From the NCBI RefSeq assembly GCF_001424405.1, contig NZ_LMPS01000005.1, positions 62,001-126,000 on the forward strand: a stretch of DNA of 64,000 nucleotides. Direction: 5' to 3'. Positions 14,842 through 24,061 of the stretch are shown piece after piece; within the stretch, counting starts at the first letter, position 1; each line of letters begins with the position of its first letter. Source of the stretch: Dyadobacter sp. Leaf189 (GTDB lineage: Bacteria; Bacteroidota; Bacteroidia; Cytophagales; Spirosomataceae). Under the pieces are notes generated by a model. That model was not told the origin of the DNA, made no database searches, and worked only from the letters and a program-made list of their open reading frames with translations. The translations under genes were made by a program, and so were the position numbers.

Positions 14842-16944
14842 ATGTTCTCCAAACGTCTACTCCTCTATCTTCTTGCCTCGCTTGCATTAAACATAAGTCA
14901 AGTCCAGGCTCAAAGTCCTACCGCAGCCGCACACCGGTTCAACATCTTTGTTTTAGGAGACCTCACACTTGCACCAAATGAAACCGAAGGGCCGATTGCA
15001 GTGGGAGGAAATTTAATCTCCAATCAGTATCAGATCAGTTTCAACAAAGCCCACGGCGCATTCTTTGTCGACGGCGTTTCGATCGGACTGGCAGTCCGCG
15101 GTGGTGTACGGCTTAACAGCGGAACACTGCAGATCAACGGACAGAATTATTTGAAAATCGGAAACGGAACACCAAACGGCGCTCCTTTAAATAATCTGAA
15201 AGTTTGGTACAAAGACCGCAACAATGCAGAATCGACGATCCGAATTACTGACATTAACGGTGGCTGGGATAGTCAGCCAAATATGCAGCTGAATGCGAAC
15301 GTAAATGATTTCAAAGCCGGAAGAAAAGTGGGAGAAGATTATAACCCGATTTTCGAAAACGTATTTGGAACAGGTGAAGGCAAAATCGATATCGACGGCG
15401 CATTCACTACTTTGATCAAGAGATCAGGGCATTTGAAAGAACTGGCGGATAACCTTCCGATCCTCAACCAGAATGGCGGCGTAATCACAGGCGCTGAAAT
15501 GGGACCTTACAATGATCCGTCTAAATTTGATCAGAACCCAAAGATCCGTGTTAACCCGAATGCACTGAATGTACTGACCGTTTCAGCGGCAGTTTGGAAC
15601 AGCATCAATAATATCAATTTTGAAAACATTCCTTCCGGTCCGCAGTTGGGTACAACCGACGAGCAGTATGCAGCTGGCGGTGGCAAGTTTGGATTGATCA
15701 TCAATATCATCGATTTCCCGACTTACTGCGCGAGCAGAGGCGGTAACAGCAGCATTAAATTCCCGAATGTTGGCGGATTGTCTGACCCTCAGGGCAGTTA
15801 TGTAATCTACAACTTCCCGGACGCAACCAAAACGTTGACGGTAACAGGAAGTGTAATCCACGGTACCATTTTTGCGCCGCAGGCTGAGCTTACAAAAGGG
15901 AATAATGGAAACATCAACGGACAGATCATCGCAAAAACTTTCGCCCATAATGGTGACGAAATCCACTTCTGGCCATTTATTCCTTCGATCCCGGAGCCGG
16001 CAGTAAAAACAATATCTGTTGAAGTGACTACGAAATGCTTCCAGAATGCACCTTATCTGGACTATACGATTACACCTTCAAACTTTGATGCATCGGAGAA
16101 AACAGCCAAAATTGAGTGGATCAACAGCGACGGTAAAGTAGTACAGGAAGACAGCGACAAGCCACTAAGCGGCAGCATCTTGTTCCCCGGTGCGGCGGTT
16201 GACCTGGAAGGAAATGGCATTGCCTGGCCAGGTTGGACAAAGAATGGAGAGAAATGGGAAGAAGTAGAAGATCGTTTCGGATCGCTGCGCAATGAAGGTG
16301 CGAAAATCCGCGTGACTGTTGATCCCTGGACTGAGATCAGCGTTAACTATCCTTCTTCGGTAGGCGCTTGCTACACCAGCCCTCCTCCGAGCACTACTTT
16401 GCCTGTTAAGCTTGCAAGTTTCACTGCGCAGAACAAAGATTGTAACAATCAATTAAAATGGGTTGTATCGGAAGCATCTGATTTCTCTCATTTCGTAGTA
16501 CAGCGGTCAACAGACGCACGGAATTTCAGCTCATTGGCGCGCATTGATTACAAGTCGAACCAAACTGAATATACCTTCTCTGATGCTCCGTATTCAAGTG
16601 AGGCTGCGCCTGCAAAATATTATTACTATCGTTTGCAACAAGTTGATACAGACGAATCGTTTGATTACAGCACGATCAAAAGTGTTGACTGCGGAACTTG
16701 CGACGCGAGACTGGCTGTAAGCTTCTTCCCTAATCCAACGCAGGATGAAGTGAATGTAAAAAGCTTCTCGGCTGTTCAAAAGCTGGAAATCGTGAGCTTG
16801 TCAGGAAAGTCTGTTTACAGTGCAGCACCAGCTGCTAACCAGACAGAATTCAAAGTAAATGTTCAGAATCTGGCCCAGGGAATTTATATTGTGAATGTTG
16901 TGAATGCGGAAGGCAGACACACCACAAAGATTTTAAAGAAGTAA
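14842..16944 (+). CDS. Choice-of-anchor A protein with T9SS sorting domain
   Basis: A secreted 700-residue protein. A signal peptide (MFSKRLLLYLLASLALN, cleavage near VQAQ at residue 24) is followed by the choice-of-anchor A domain (FNIFVLGDLTLAPNETEGPIAVGGN through about residue 380, ending GSVIHGTIFAPQA), a beta-rich linker domain, a PVKLASFTAQ region with the YYRLQQVD pattern typical of Bacteroidetes surface proteins, and a C-terminal type A sorting domain (FFPNPTQDEV ... GIYIVNV ... KILKK). It should be exported by the type IX system and attached to or released from the cell surface. Function is probably adhesive or structural. A strong terminator follows. Confidence 0.85.
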   Translation: MFSKRLLLYLLASLALNISQVQAQSPTAAAHRFNIFVLGDLTLAPNETEGPIAVGGNLISNQYQISFNKAHGAFFVDGVSIGLAVRGGVRLNSGTLQINGQNYLKIGNGTPNGAPLNNLKVWYKDRNNAESTIRITDINGGWDSQPNMQLNANVNDFKAGRKVGEDYNPIFENVFGTGEGKIDIDGAFTTLIKRSGHLKELADNLPILNQNGGVITGAEMGPYNDPSKFDQNPKIRVNPNALNVLTVSAAVWNSINNINFENIPSGPQLGTTDEQYAAGGGKFGLIINIIDFPTYCASRGGNSSIKFPNVGGLSDPQGSYVIYNFPDATKTLTVTGSVIHGTIFAPQAELTKGNNGNINGQIIAKTFAHNGDEIHFWPFIPSIPEPAVKTISVEVTTKCFQNAPYLDYTITPSNFDASEKTAKIEWINSDGKVVQEDSDKPLSGSILFPGAAVDLEGNGIAWPGWTKNGEKWEEVEDRFGSLRNEGAKIRVTVDPWTEISVNYPSSVGACYTSPPPSTTLPVKLASFTAQNKDCNNQLKWVVSEASDFSHFVVQRSTDARNFSSLARIDYKSNQTEYTFSDAPYSSEAAPAKYYYYRLQQVDTDESFDYSTIKSVDCGTCDARLAVSFFPNPTQDEVNVKSFSAVQKLEIVSLSGKSVYSAAPAANQTEFKVNVQNLAQGIYIVNVVNAEGRHTTKILKK

Positions 16945-16975
16945 GAATCAGATCTTATAGCGTTATGTGAAACTT

Positions 16976-17007
16976 AAAAGTGCCCGCGTTTGCGGGCACT
17001 TTTTTTA
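16976..17007. terminator. Bidirectional intrinsic terminator
   Basis: AGTGCCCGC (16979-16987), a 4-base loop and GCGGGCACT (16992-17000) form a perfect 9-bp stem with T-run on one side and A-run on the other. It sits between the convergent choice-of-anchor A gene and the glycosyltransferase gene and can serve both. Confidence 0.9.
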
Positions 17008-17012
17008 TTTGC

Positions 17013-18173
17013 TCAGACCAGCTTCCGGCCTTTCCACTGGTACTCGGGCTTTTGCGCAGCCAGACCAAAAAAGCAGACGTAAAACGGATAAAAAAGCTGC
17101 GTCAATGGAATGAAGGCAATGGAACGCGACTGGCGCAGGAACTTCAATATGCTGCCCAGGAAAACAATTTCGGGTATGTTTTTCAAAGCCGCAATTGCAA
17201 GAAAGCTGCTTGCCGGGATGGCGCCGGCGAGCCAAATCGCTGCGGCCAAAATGATAGACAGGTTGCACAGAAATACGTACACGGCGAGTACGAGCGGAGT
17301 TGCAGTTTGATAATGCTTCCATTTGCTCGCCCACCGTTTTCTCTGGCGAAAGAAATCAGACCATTTTCGGTGCGGGGCAGTAGTGACGATCGCAGCGGGA
17401 TCTTTCAGGAAACGGACTGAACCGGGAAACTTGGCGGCTATCTTGTGCATTAAAAATTCGTCGTCGCCCGAGGCAATGTGACGCACTCCATCGTAGCCAT
17501 TTACGTCAAAAAACGTCTGCTTCTCGTAAGCAAGATTGGCACCGTTGCACATGGAAGGAAATCCCGCTTCAATAGCGCTTGCGCCACTGCCGATCAGGCT
17601 TGAAAATTCAACAATTTGCAAATGGTCTGTCAGAGTCTCTGGCGAATAGAATGTCACCGGAGAGCTGATCAGTTTTGCATTACTCGCGGCCTGGCTGGTT
17701 GCGATTGTATGCAGCCAGTCAGGACCTACACGGCAGTCACCGTCCGTCGTGACTATCCATTCTCCTTTCGCGACGGCAATCGCTGTTTCAATCGCCCGCT
17801 TTTTTGGTGAAGTGGTGGCGGTATCCGGCAGATCGATCAATTGGATGTTGCATTCACTTTTTCCTGCAAAATCACGAACAAGCCCGGCAGTTTGATCTGT
17901 TGAGTTGTCGTTCATGACAAATACCTCAAATTTAGATGCGGGAAACGTTTGCTTGGCGAGATCAGCCAAGAGTGACAATATATTTGCTGCTTCGTTCCTG
18001 ACCGGAATAATGACGGAAATAGTAGGTAAGTCCCGTGTAAGGTTGCGCGCTGGTTGTTTGATTCTTGACCAAAAAAACAAAAGAACAACCGTGAAAACGG
18101 CATAACTGCCCGTGAGAATCCAGATGAAAGGAATAAGCCAGGAAAGCAGGTATTGTTCAATCATAAGGTGCAT
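17013..18173 (-). CDS. Membrane glycosyltransferase, GT2 family
   Basis: A 386-residue inverting glycosyltransferase. N-terminal membrane span (WLIPFIWILTGSYAVFTVVLLFF), then a GT-A domain with ISVIIPVRNEAANI, VFVMNDNSTD, TTDGDCRVG (DxD region) and the Q/RxxRW-type QRKRWASKW motif near residue 275, then three or so C-terminal membrane spans. The RW motif is typical of processive or lipid-linked GT2 enzymes. It starts 3 bp after the flippase-like gene, forming a two-gene operon; together they suggest synthesis of a surface glycan or glycolipid. The sugar and acceptor are unknown. Confidence 0.88.
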   Translation of the reverse strand: MHLMIEQYLLSWLIPFIWILTGSYAVFTVVLLFFWSRIKQPARNLTRDLPTISVIIPVRNEAANILSLLADLAKQTFPASKFEVFVMNDNSTDQTAGLVRDFAGKSECNIQLIDLPDTATTSPKKRAIETAIAVAKGEWIVTTDGDCRVGPDWLHTIATSQAASNAKLISSPVTFYSPETLTDHLQIVEFSSLIGSGASAIEAGFPSMCNGANLAYEKQTFFDVNGYDGVRHIASGDDEFLMHKIAAKFPGSVRFLKDPAAIVTTAPHRKWSDFFRQRKRWASKWKHYQTATPLVLAVYVFLCNLSIILAAAIWLAGAIPASSFLAIAALKNIPEIVFLGSILKFLRQSRSIAFIPLTQLFYPFYVCFFGLAAQKPEYQWKGRKLV

Positions 18174-18176
18174 TTT

Positions 18177-19178
18177 TTAAGCGCTCTGCCTCCATTTGTA
18201 TTTCCAGATCAGGTAAATGCCGACGAGGATCGGTCCGAGTACATTCACAATCCAGACCATGAATGTTGCCGCGATGATCTTTTCAGGCGGCAGGTTATAA
18301 GACGCAAATACAACCAGTGCAGTGAATTCCCGCAAGCCCAGATCACCGAGAACATTAATTGCAGGAATGAGGGTTTTCGCCAGAAAGATCAACGAAACGC
18401 AGGCAGTCAGGTCAGAGACTGCAATGGAAAGATCGAAAAGTGACAATGCAAGTACGAACTGACTCAGGAAAACGCAGTAGCGCAAAGTGCCGTAAAGCGA
18501 AGCCCAGAGTAGTTCAGGTGCAGAGTAGGCGCCTATGATGCGGATATAAGAATGTAGTTTTTGAAAAAATGGACGCGCGGGGTGCCAGTTAGTCAGCTGT
18601 TTTCTAAACCAGACTACCAGGAAACTCAGGACGAAAATTGTAATCAGAAGCCTGCTTACCATTGTTTTGGTAAGCTCCGGAATGAGCAGCTGATCTTTCA
18701 ACAGAAACCAGCCAGCCGCACCTGCTATCATAGACACACTGAACTGTATCCCATTCGAAACCAATGCAGCCCCGATTGCTTCGAGCCGCTTGTCCGATTT
18801 CAGGGAAGCAATCCGGCCGATGGTATCTCCCAGCTGGGCAGGCGCAGCCACACCTACTGCGAGTCCGGTAAGTGTGCCGCGGAAAGCTTCCTTGAATGTA
18901 ATCGGAAGTACTTTCTGCGCCAGCTTGCGCCATTTTAAACTTTCAAGTGCCCAGTTTACCGGAACGAGGATCAATATCAATGCGATCAGGGCCAGGTTGG
19001 CGGTGTTCCAGGCATTACTCAGCACCTGACCTACATCACCGGCAACTTTTTGCTCACTTTGAAAGGTTTTGTAGATGTAGCTCAGGATCAGAAAAGTCAC
19101 AATCAGCTTGACGCCCCATAGGAGGTTTAAGCGACTAGTTTTTTCTTTGGGAGGGGAGAGTTCGTTATCTTGCACCAT
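18177..19178 (-). CDS. LPG synthetase TM-domain / UPF0104 family membrane protein
   Basis: A 333-residue integral membrane protein with about eight spans, matching the lysylphosphatidylglycerol synthetase transmembrane (UPF0104, flippase-like) family. Family features include the GLAVGVAAPAQLGDTIGRIASL block near residue 110 and NVLGDLGLREFTALVVF near residue 280. Such proteins move lipids or lipid-linked glycans across the membrane. It is followed immediately by a GT2 gene. Its ATG (19178 on the minus strand) overlaps the ATG of ruvC on the other strand; the next internal Met is far inside, so the start is likely right. Confidence 0.82.
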   Translation of the reverse strand: MVQDNELSPPKEKTSRLNLLWGVKLIVTFLILSYIYKTFQSEQKVAGDVGQVLSNAWNTANLALIALILILVPVNWALESLKWRKLAQKVLPITFKEAFRGTLTGLAVGVAAPAQLGDTIGRIASLKSDKRLEAIGAALVSNGIQFSVSMIAGAAGWFLLKDQLLIPELTKTMVSRLLITIFVLSFLVVWFRKQLTNWHPARPFFQKLHSYIRIIGAYSAPELLWASLYGTLRYCVFLSQFVLALSLFDLSIAVSDLTACVSLIFLAKTLIPAINVLGDLGLREFTALVVFASYNLPPEKIIAATFMVWIVNVLGPILVGIYLIWKYKWRQSA

Positions 19179-19770
19179 GATAAAATTGCAGCAGCCCGAA
19201 GCTCCCGAGAAGATAATTATTGGTGTTGATCCCGGTACTCAGGTAATGGGTTATGGCGTGATTTCGGTCAAAAATCAGCAGATTACCCTCGTTCAATACG
19301 GTGTAATTCATTTAAGCAAATATAGCACGCACGAGTTGAAGTTAAAGAAAATCTTTGAGCGCATTACGCAGCTGATCGAGGATTACCTGCCCGATGAAAT
19401 GGCGATTGAGGATCCGTTTTATGGTAAAAACGCGCAGTCAATGCTGAAACTCGGACGTGCCCAGGGTGTGGCAATGGCGGCGGCGCTCGCCCGGAACATA
19501 CCCATCGTTGAATATTCGCCGAAGAAAGTCAAGCAGTCGGTTACAGGAAGCGGAAGTGCTTCCAAAGAGCAGGTAGCCTATATGTTGGAGAAGATCCTGA
19601 AAATGGAATTGAGCCGCGAATTTATGGATGCCACCGACGGAATTGCTATCGCAATTTGTCATCAATACCACGCCAACTCACCGGCGGCAGCCGCCAGTGG
19701 ATCTTCAAAAAAGGCTAAAAAAGGCGGCTGGGGTGCGTTTGTAAGTGAAAACCCCAGCCGCATTAAATAA
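19177..19770 (+). CDS. ruvC: Holliday junction resolvase RuvC
   Basis: The RuvC endonuclease cuts Holliday junctions with RuvAB. The four acidic catalytic residues are present: D18 (IGVDPGT), E78 (AIEDPFYG), and D151 and D154 (MDATDG), together with the VKQSVTGSGSASKEQV region. I start at ATG 19177 (197 residues), just before the IIIGVDPGT core; an ATG at 19108 would add 23 residues with no family similarity. The tail after residue 170 (AAAASGSSKKAKKGG) is a basic low-complexity extension. No ruvA or ruvB is nearby. The stop is two bases from that of the convergent metalloprotease gene. Confidence 0.94.
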   Translation: MIKLQQPEAPEKIIIGVDPGTQVMGYGVISVKNQQITLVQYGVIHLSKYSTHELKLKKIFERITQLIEDYLPDEMAIEDPFYGKNAQSMLKLGRAQGVAMAAALARNIPIVEYSPKKVKQSVTGSGSASKEQVAYMLEKILKMELSREFMDATDGIAIAICHQYHANSPAAAASGSSKKAKKGGWGAFVSENPSRIK

Positions 19771-19772
19771 CA

Positions 19773-22700
19773 TCAACGTACCATTTTGACTGTTCTGGTA
19801 ACAGTCCCTGCTTTCAGCCTGTAAATGTAAACGCCAGAGGGCAGGTGCGCGGCGTCAAGGGTTGCCAGATGCCAGCCACTTTGCTTGTTCCCTTTTTCAA
19901 CGTGACGCACTACCTGTCCGCGTACATTCAGAACATCGAGTTCAATTTCCTGTGATTCCGGTAGGTAAAATGAAATGTCGGTGGAAGAAATCACCGGATT
20001 CGGCGTGTTTTGAAGCAATGTAATTCCTGAGGGAGTCTCCAGAGCAACCGTCAGCTCGGCCGATCGTGACCTGCATCCGCCCGCATTGCTTACGACAACC
20101 TGGTAATTGCCGGCGGCCACAGCTGAAAAGGTAGACCCTGTTGCACCAGGGATATCTTTACCGTTAAACTGCCATTGATAAGTCAGCGCCTCGCCTTCAT
20201 TTGCTTTCAGTAATGCTTTCGATGCACTGTTTTTCGCAAGTGTGATTAATGCAGGCGCGGGTTTGTATACCATAAAAGGAGCGCTTTCATTGCTTTCTAT
20301 CGCCGGGTTTGTGGTAACCGTTTGTAGGGTATAAGATCCTGCGGCAAGTGAATCGGGTATTTTAAAGCGGACCAAATTACTCTCCACGCCAGCCGGAACA
20401 GACAGGATGGAAGCACTGTCCTCTTTTTTAAACCTGATCAATGTCCTGTTATCCTTTGAAAAGAAGGAATTGGAGGTGATTGTCGAGGTAAGCTCATCTT
20501 CCGTACAGTAGGCTGGCCTAGGCGTAAAACGCTGAATCGCGCTCTCCTCGAATGAATGCAGCTCGCCGCCGCTGGTCAGAAGTATGACTTTGTCTTTGAA
20601 AACTTCGACATCGAACGGTTCCCGCAGGATATTAAGTCCGTCGGCATATACATTGATCTGCCCTTCTTTGTATTTGATGAGCGCGTGATAAATCATATCA
20701 GCACCGTATTGTTTGTAGGCGGCAGCCCACATTCTGTTTTCTTTATCAAAAACGATTTTTTTAACAGGAATGGAAGCCAGCTGCTCCACCGGGTCCCAAC
20801 CGCCGGAACCGGAGTTGAATTTTAAAACGCCGAACTCTCCGTACGCATACGCATTTTTATCATTGTCAAACGAAATCCCGGAAACGAGCTGGGCATCCCG
20901 GATGTACGAATGTTGCGACCAGCCATTGTTAAACCGCCAAACATTTCCTCCATCCATCAAAGCCCAGATTTGTCCGTCGGGATCCGCAGCTACCACCAGC
21001 GCGCGATCGGTCATGAGCGTGGTATGATCGTAGTAAAACCACTCTCCATTGAAGAAGCGCACTACGCCAGCGTTGTCTGACCGCATGAAAATCCCATCTT
21101 TTTGGGAAACCAGGAGCGTGCCGTTTTGTGAGTGATAAAATTTCTGAGGCGACCTTGCATACTCGTAAGTTGGCCGGGATTGTTCGATCAGCTTGTTCTG
21201 GCCATCGATCAGGAACACATTTCCATTCTGGCTTGCACCGAAGTAGGCAATAGTTGTCGGGATATAGCCGCTGGAAGTGGAGGGTGTATTTGCCTTCCAT
21301 TCTTTCAAATCCCCGGTTTCATAGTAGCCGCTATACCACTCGTGTACATACAGCTTATCTGCCGTTTTGAAAAATTTGATCATCGGGATTCCACTACGGG
21401 CGGAGTTGAGGCTTTGCAGGTTAGGAGATACCAGCCCGAGGAATTCAAATCGCTGGTCCCGGAAGCCCGTTGTGAGTTGCCCGGTTGTCCAATCGGTCAT
21501 TGAAGAGGTATTCCAGCGCAGCCGCGAGCGTACAAAGTAGTATTTGTTTTCATCCAGAACAGGTCTGTGGATCGTCTTGGTGGTATACCAGGAGTTAAGT
21601 CCATTGGAATTGACCGAGTCGTTTGCGATGATATTTTTGAAATCGGCATCAGTTGCGACCTGTAAGTCGCTTTTTACATATTCCGGATAAAGTGCACGTT
21701 TGTCGAAGATGTTGGCGAGAATAGGGGAAGCGGAAATGCGGCTTTGCGGGTATTGCTGCATAAGCTCATTGTACCATACGGGCGAAGTGAAGGTTTCCTG
21801 TGACCATTTACTCCAGATATCATTCTTTTTTACCCGTATCCGGATTGCATAATTGCGGAACCAATCCAATTTCTGAGGATAGATGAAGAATTGCCGACCA
21901 TTCGATGTGGGTGTCAGAACCTGCGTTTCGATCGGCTTTTCCCCTAAATCCCTTACCTGGACTTCATAGGAACTGATACCTGCAAACCATTGAAAATACC
22001 CCGAAAGACTGCCATTGCTGCTTAGTTTAATATCTGACAATAATGGAGGTAATGTATTTTCTGAAAATGGCAGCACTGAAAAGGGGACCGATTCAGACCA
22101 GTTTCCATTACCCAGCTCATTTTCGGGGCGGTACCGTGCATAGTACACTCCCTCAGCAAGCCCGTTAGACTGAACATAAGCTTGTTTTGTTACAACGTCT
22201 TCAATGATTTGGGTAAACGATTGATCGCGAGCAGACTGGAAGCGATACTGATCAGCGCGTTTAGCCGCTTCCCATTTGAATGCAGGTGTGCTGGTAACGG
22301 CATTCTGGTCGGGTTCATTCAAAGTGAGGATTGTCGCATTATCGGGTTTTTCGGAGAAAGCGCCTAGCTTGAAATCTGGAATGACTTTACCTTCCGCGTA
22401 GTCGCGCATCAGGTTGCGGCAAAGCGGATGAAAGGTGAGAACGCTTCTGCAATAGGACATAATGGACCCATTTACATATTCGGTGTAGCCGCCGTCGGGA
22501 CATTCGTAAGGTGCGCCCTCCACCAGCGTGCAGCGGTCTATCGGTCCGCCCGGCCAGCTGCAGCTATGGGTGTGCGGTGAGCCGAGTGTATGCCCGAGTT
22601 CGTGCGCAAGCAGGTCTACATCAATGTTGGTGTTGTTGCCAGGTGTAGGAAAGTTAGAGCTGCACATCCGGTAGCCGCCATAAAACCAGCCGCTTCTGCA

Positions 22701-23159
22701 TGACAGGCTTACGACGGCGTCCCTTTCTTCAAAACGGTTTGTAGTCCAGTAGTTCAGCACATTATTGAAGTAATCAAAATCTTCATTCAGCACGTAGGGT
22801 TCACGCTTGTCCCAGATGTGGATAAAGCTGACAGTCAGTTTTACATTGATCTCCCGCTCGAAAATATCCGAAGCAGCCTGTATGAACCGGTATGCCTCCC
22901 GGGTAATCCGTTCTTTATCGCCATTGTAAATCAGGTAAGTTTCATAATTGACGTCCAGTGCAAGCCTGTATTCCAATTTTTCACCGGCGCTGGTCCGTGC
23001 GCGGGTGAGGTCTTTCAGCATGGCATACTTTGCAAGAACAGCGCCGGTAACAGAATCGCTGGTGCCGCACGCAGGTGGAAGTTTCTGGGAATAAGCTGGT
23101 TTGAAGATGAAAATGAACAACGTGAGAAGCAGAAGCTTGCTGGTAAAATGTGGCTTCAT
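19773..23159 (-). CDS. Secreted zinc metalloprotease with T9SS sorting domain
   Basis: A 1128-residue exported protein. I start it at ATG 23159 because a clear signal peptide follows (MKPHFTSKLLLLTLFIFIF, cleavage near AYSQ); an upstream ATG at 23243 adds 28 residues. The protease domain is reprolysin/metzincin-like with HELGHTLGSPH (H186, E187, H190, H196 as zinc and catalytic residues) and several cysteines. Then come fibronectin-like strands, a stretch with propeller-like repeats (GQIWALMDGGNVWRF, NAYAYGEFGVLKF), an Ig-like domain with GDIPGATGSTFSAVAAGNYQV-type pattern, and a type A sorting domain (NTPNPVISSTDISFYL to VKMVR). Likely a surface or released protease; no operon partner. Confidence 0.88.
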   Translation of the reverse strand: MKPHFTSKLLLLTLFIFIFKPAYSQKLPPACGTSDSVTGAVLAKYAMLKDLTRARTSAGEKLEYRLALDVNYETYLIYNGDKERITREAYRFIQAASDIFEREINVKLTVSFIHIWDKREPYVLNEDFDYFNNVLNYWTTNRFEERDAVVSLSCRSGWFYGGYRMCSSNFPTPGNNTNIDVDLLAHELGHTLGSPHTHSCSWPGGPIDRCTLVEGAPYECPDGGYTEYVNGSIMSYCRSVLTFHPLCRNLMRDYAEGKVIPDFKLGAFSEKPDNATILTLNEPDQNAVTSTPAFKWEAAKRADQYRFQSARDQSFTQIIEDVVTKQAYVQSNGLAEGVYYARYRPENELGNGNWSESVPFSVLPFSENTLPPLLSDIKLSSNGSLSGYFQWFAGISSYEVQVRDLGEKPIETQVLTPTSNGRQFFIYPQKLDWFRNYAIRIRVKKNDIWSKWSQETFTSPVWYNELMQQYPQSRISASPILANIFDKRALYPEYVKSDLQVATDADFKNIIANDSVNSNGLNSWYTTKTIHRPVLDENKYYFVRSRLRWNTSSMTDWTTGQLTTGFRDQRFEFLGLVSPNLQSLNSARSGIPMIKFFKTADKLYVHEWYSGYYETGDLKEWKANTPSTSSGYIPTTIAYFGASQNGNVFLIDGQNKLIEQSRPTYEYARSPQKFYHSQNGTLLVSQKDGIFMRSDNAGVVRFFNGEWFYYDHTTLMTDRALVVAADPDGQIWALMDGGNVWRFNNGWSQHSYIRDAQLVSGISFDNDKNAYAYGEFGVLKFNSGSGGWDPVEQLASIPVKKIVFDKENRMWAAAYKQYGADMIYHALIKYKEGQINVYADGLNILREPFDVEVFKDKVILLTSGGELHSFEESAIQRFTPRPAYCTEDELTSTITSNSFFSKDNRTLIRFKKEDSASILSVPAGVESNLVRFKIPDSLAAGSYTLQTVTTNPAIESNESAPFMVYKPAPALITLAKNSASKALLKANEGEALTYQWQFNGKDIPGATGSTFSAVAAGNYQVVVSNAGGCRSRSAELTVALETPSGITLLQNTPNPVISSTDISFYLPESQEIELDVLNVRGQVVRHVEKGNKQSGWHLATLDAAHLPSGVYIYRLKAGTVTRTVKMVR

Positions 23160-23299
23160 AAGCAGGACGAACAAAAAGATAGGGTGATTGGAAATATAGA
23201 ATGCCAGTACATGACAAAAACCGGGCGCAAGACGTTGCCTCACTTTAATCTCAATATTAAAAATTTTTAATGGTATTAAATCAATAAATGATGCAACGA

Positions 23300-23338
23300 T
23301 TCAAACGTTTGTTTGATATATTCAAACGATCGTTTGAA
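23300..23338. promoter_or_regulatory. Twin palindromic TetR operators
   Basis: A perfect 18-bp palindrome TTCAAACGATCGTTTGAA lies at 23321-23338. A second, imperfect copy TTCAAACGTTTGTTTGA lies at 23300-23316, starting 21 bp earlier (two helical turns). Position just before the tetR gene and overlap with the promoter support autorepression. Confidence 0.8.
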
Positions 23339-23364
23339 TTTTGTTTTGTGATCGGGTAATTTTG
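23333..23364 (+). promoter_or_regulatory. Promoter of the tetR-efflux operon
   Basis: TTTG (23333-23336), a 20-bp spacer and TAATTTTG (23357-23364) match the Bacteroidetes housekeeping promoter. The upstream element lies inside the perfect palindrome, so repressor binding would block polymerase. The leader to the ATG is about 45 bases. Confidence 0.7.
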
Positions 23365-23416
23365 TAAGGTCATCGGCAGGCGTGATAATCAAAACTCTGC
23401 CGGTGAAGCTAAACAA

Positions 23417-24061
23417 ATGGAATACAACGCTAAACAAATACAGATTATAGAAGTGGCTGAGCGGCTATTCGCTCAGAAGGGTTTTGCGGGTACTTCGGTA
23501 CGCGACATTGCCCAGGCAGCGGACGTGAACGTATCGATGATCTCCTATTATTTCGGATCAAAGGAAAAGTTGATAGAAGCCTTGTTTCAAATCAGGATGA
23601 CCGAATCCAGGTCGCGGCTGGAAACACTCATTACGAATGCGGAGCTGGTGCCAATGCAGAAGATCAATTTGTTGATCGACAGTGTGATAGACAGGCTTAC
23701 CGGTAACCAGTGTTTTCACAACATCATGATGCGGGAAACGCTGTCATCGGAACGGAATGCAGCGATCTCTGAGCATATCATGAACTTGAAAATGAGAAAT
23801 ATCGAACTAATGCAGCAGCTGATCCGCGAGGGGCAGGCAGCCGGTGTTTTTCGCGATGATATTGATATGAGCCTGATGACAACAACCCTGTACGGGACAG
23901 TCAATTACGCCATTGCCTCCCAGGATTTTTATAAAAAAATCAACAACCTGGAACATATGGACCAGGCTGAATTTTTGAACCACCTCAAAGGCAAATTGAG
24001 CCAGCACCTAAAAAGTTTATTTAAATCGACAGTAACTAATGAACACCACAATCAAAATTAG
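23417..24061 (+). CDS. TetR-family repressor of the efflux operon
   Basis: A 214-residue TetR regulator: N-terminal helix-turn-helix with the family signature AERLFAQKGFAGTSVRDIAQAADVNVSMISYYFGSKEKLI, then an all-helical ligand domain. It opens an operon with an outer membrane channel, a membrane fusion protein and an MFS pump, the usual arrangement for a drug-responsive repressor. Twin palindromes in its promoter are the likely binding sites. Its last 23 bases overlap the next gene. Inducer unknown. Confidence 0.92.
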   Translation: MEYNAKQIQIIEVAERLFAQKGFAGTSVRDIAQAADVNVSMISYYFGSKEKLIEALFQIRMTESRSRLETLITNAELVPMQKINLLIDSVIDRLTGNQCFHNIMMRETLSSERNAAISEHIMNLKMRNIELMQQLIREGQAAGVFRDDIDMSLMTTTLYGTVNYAIASQDFYKKINNLEHMDQAEFLNHLKGKLSQHLKSLFKSTVTNEHHNQN

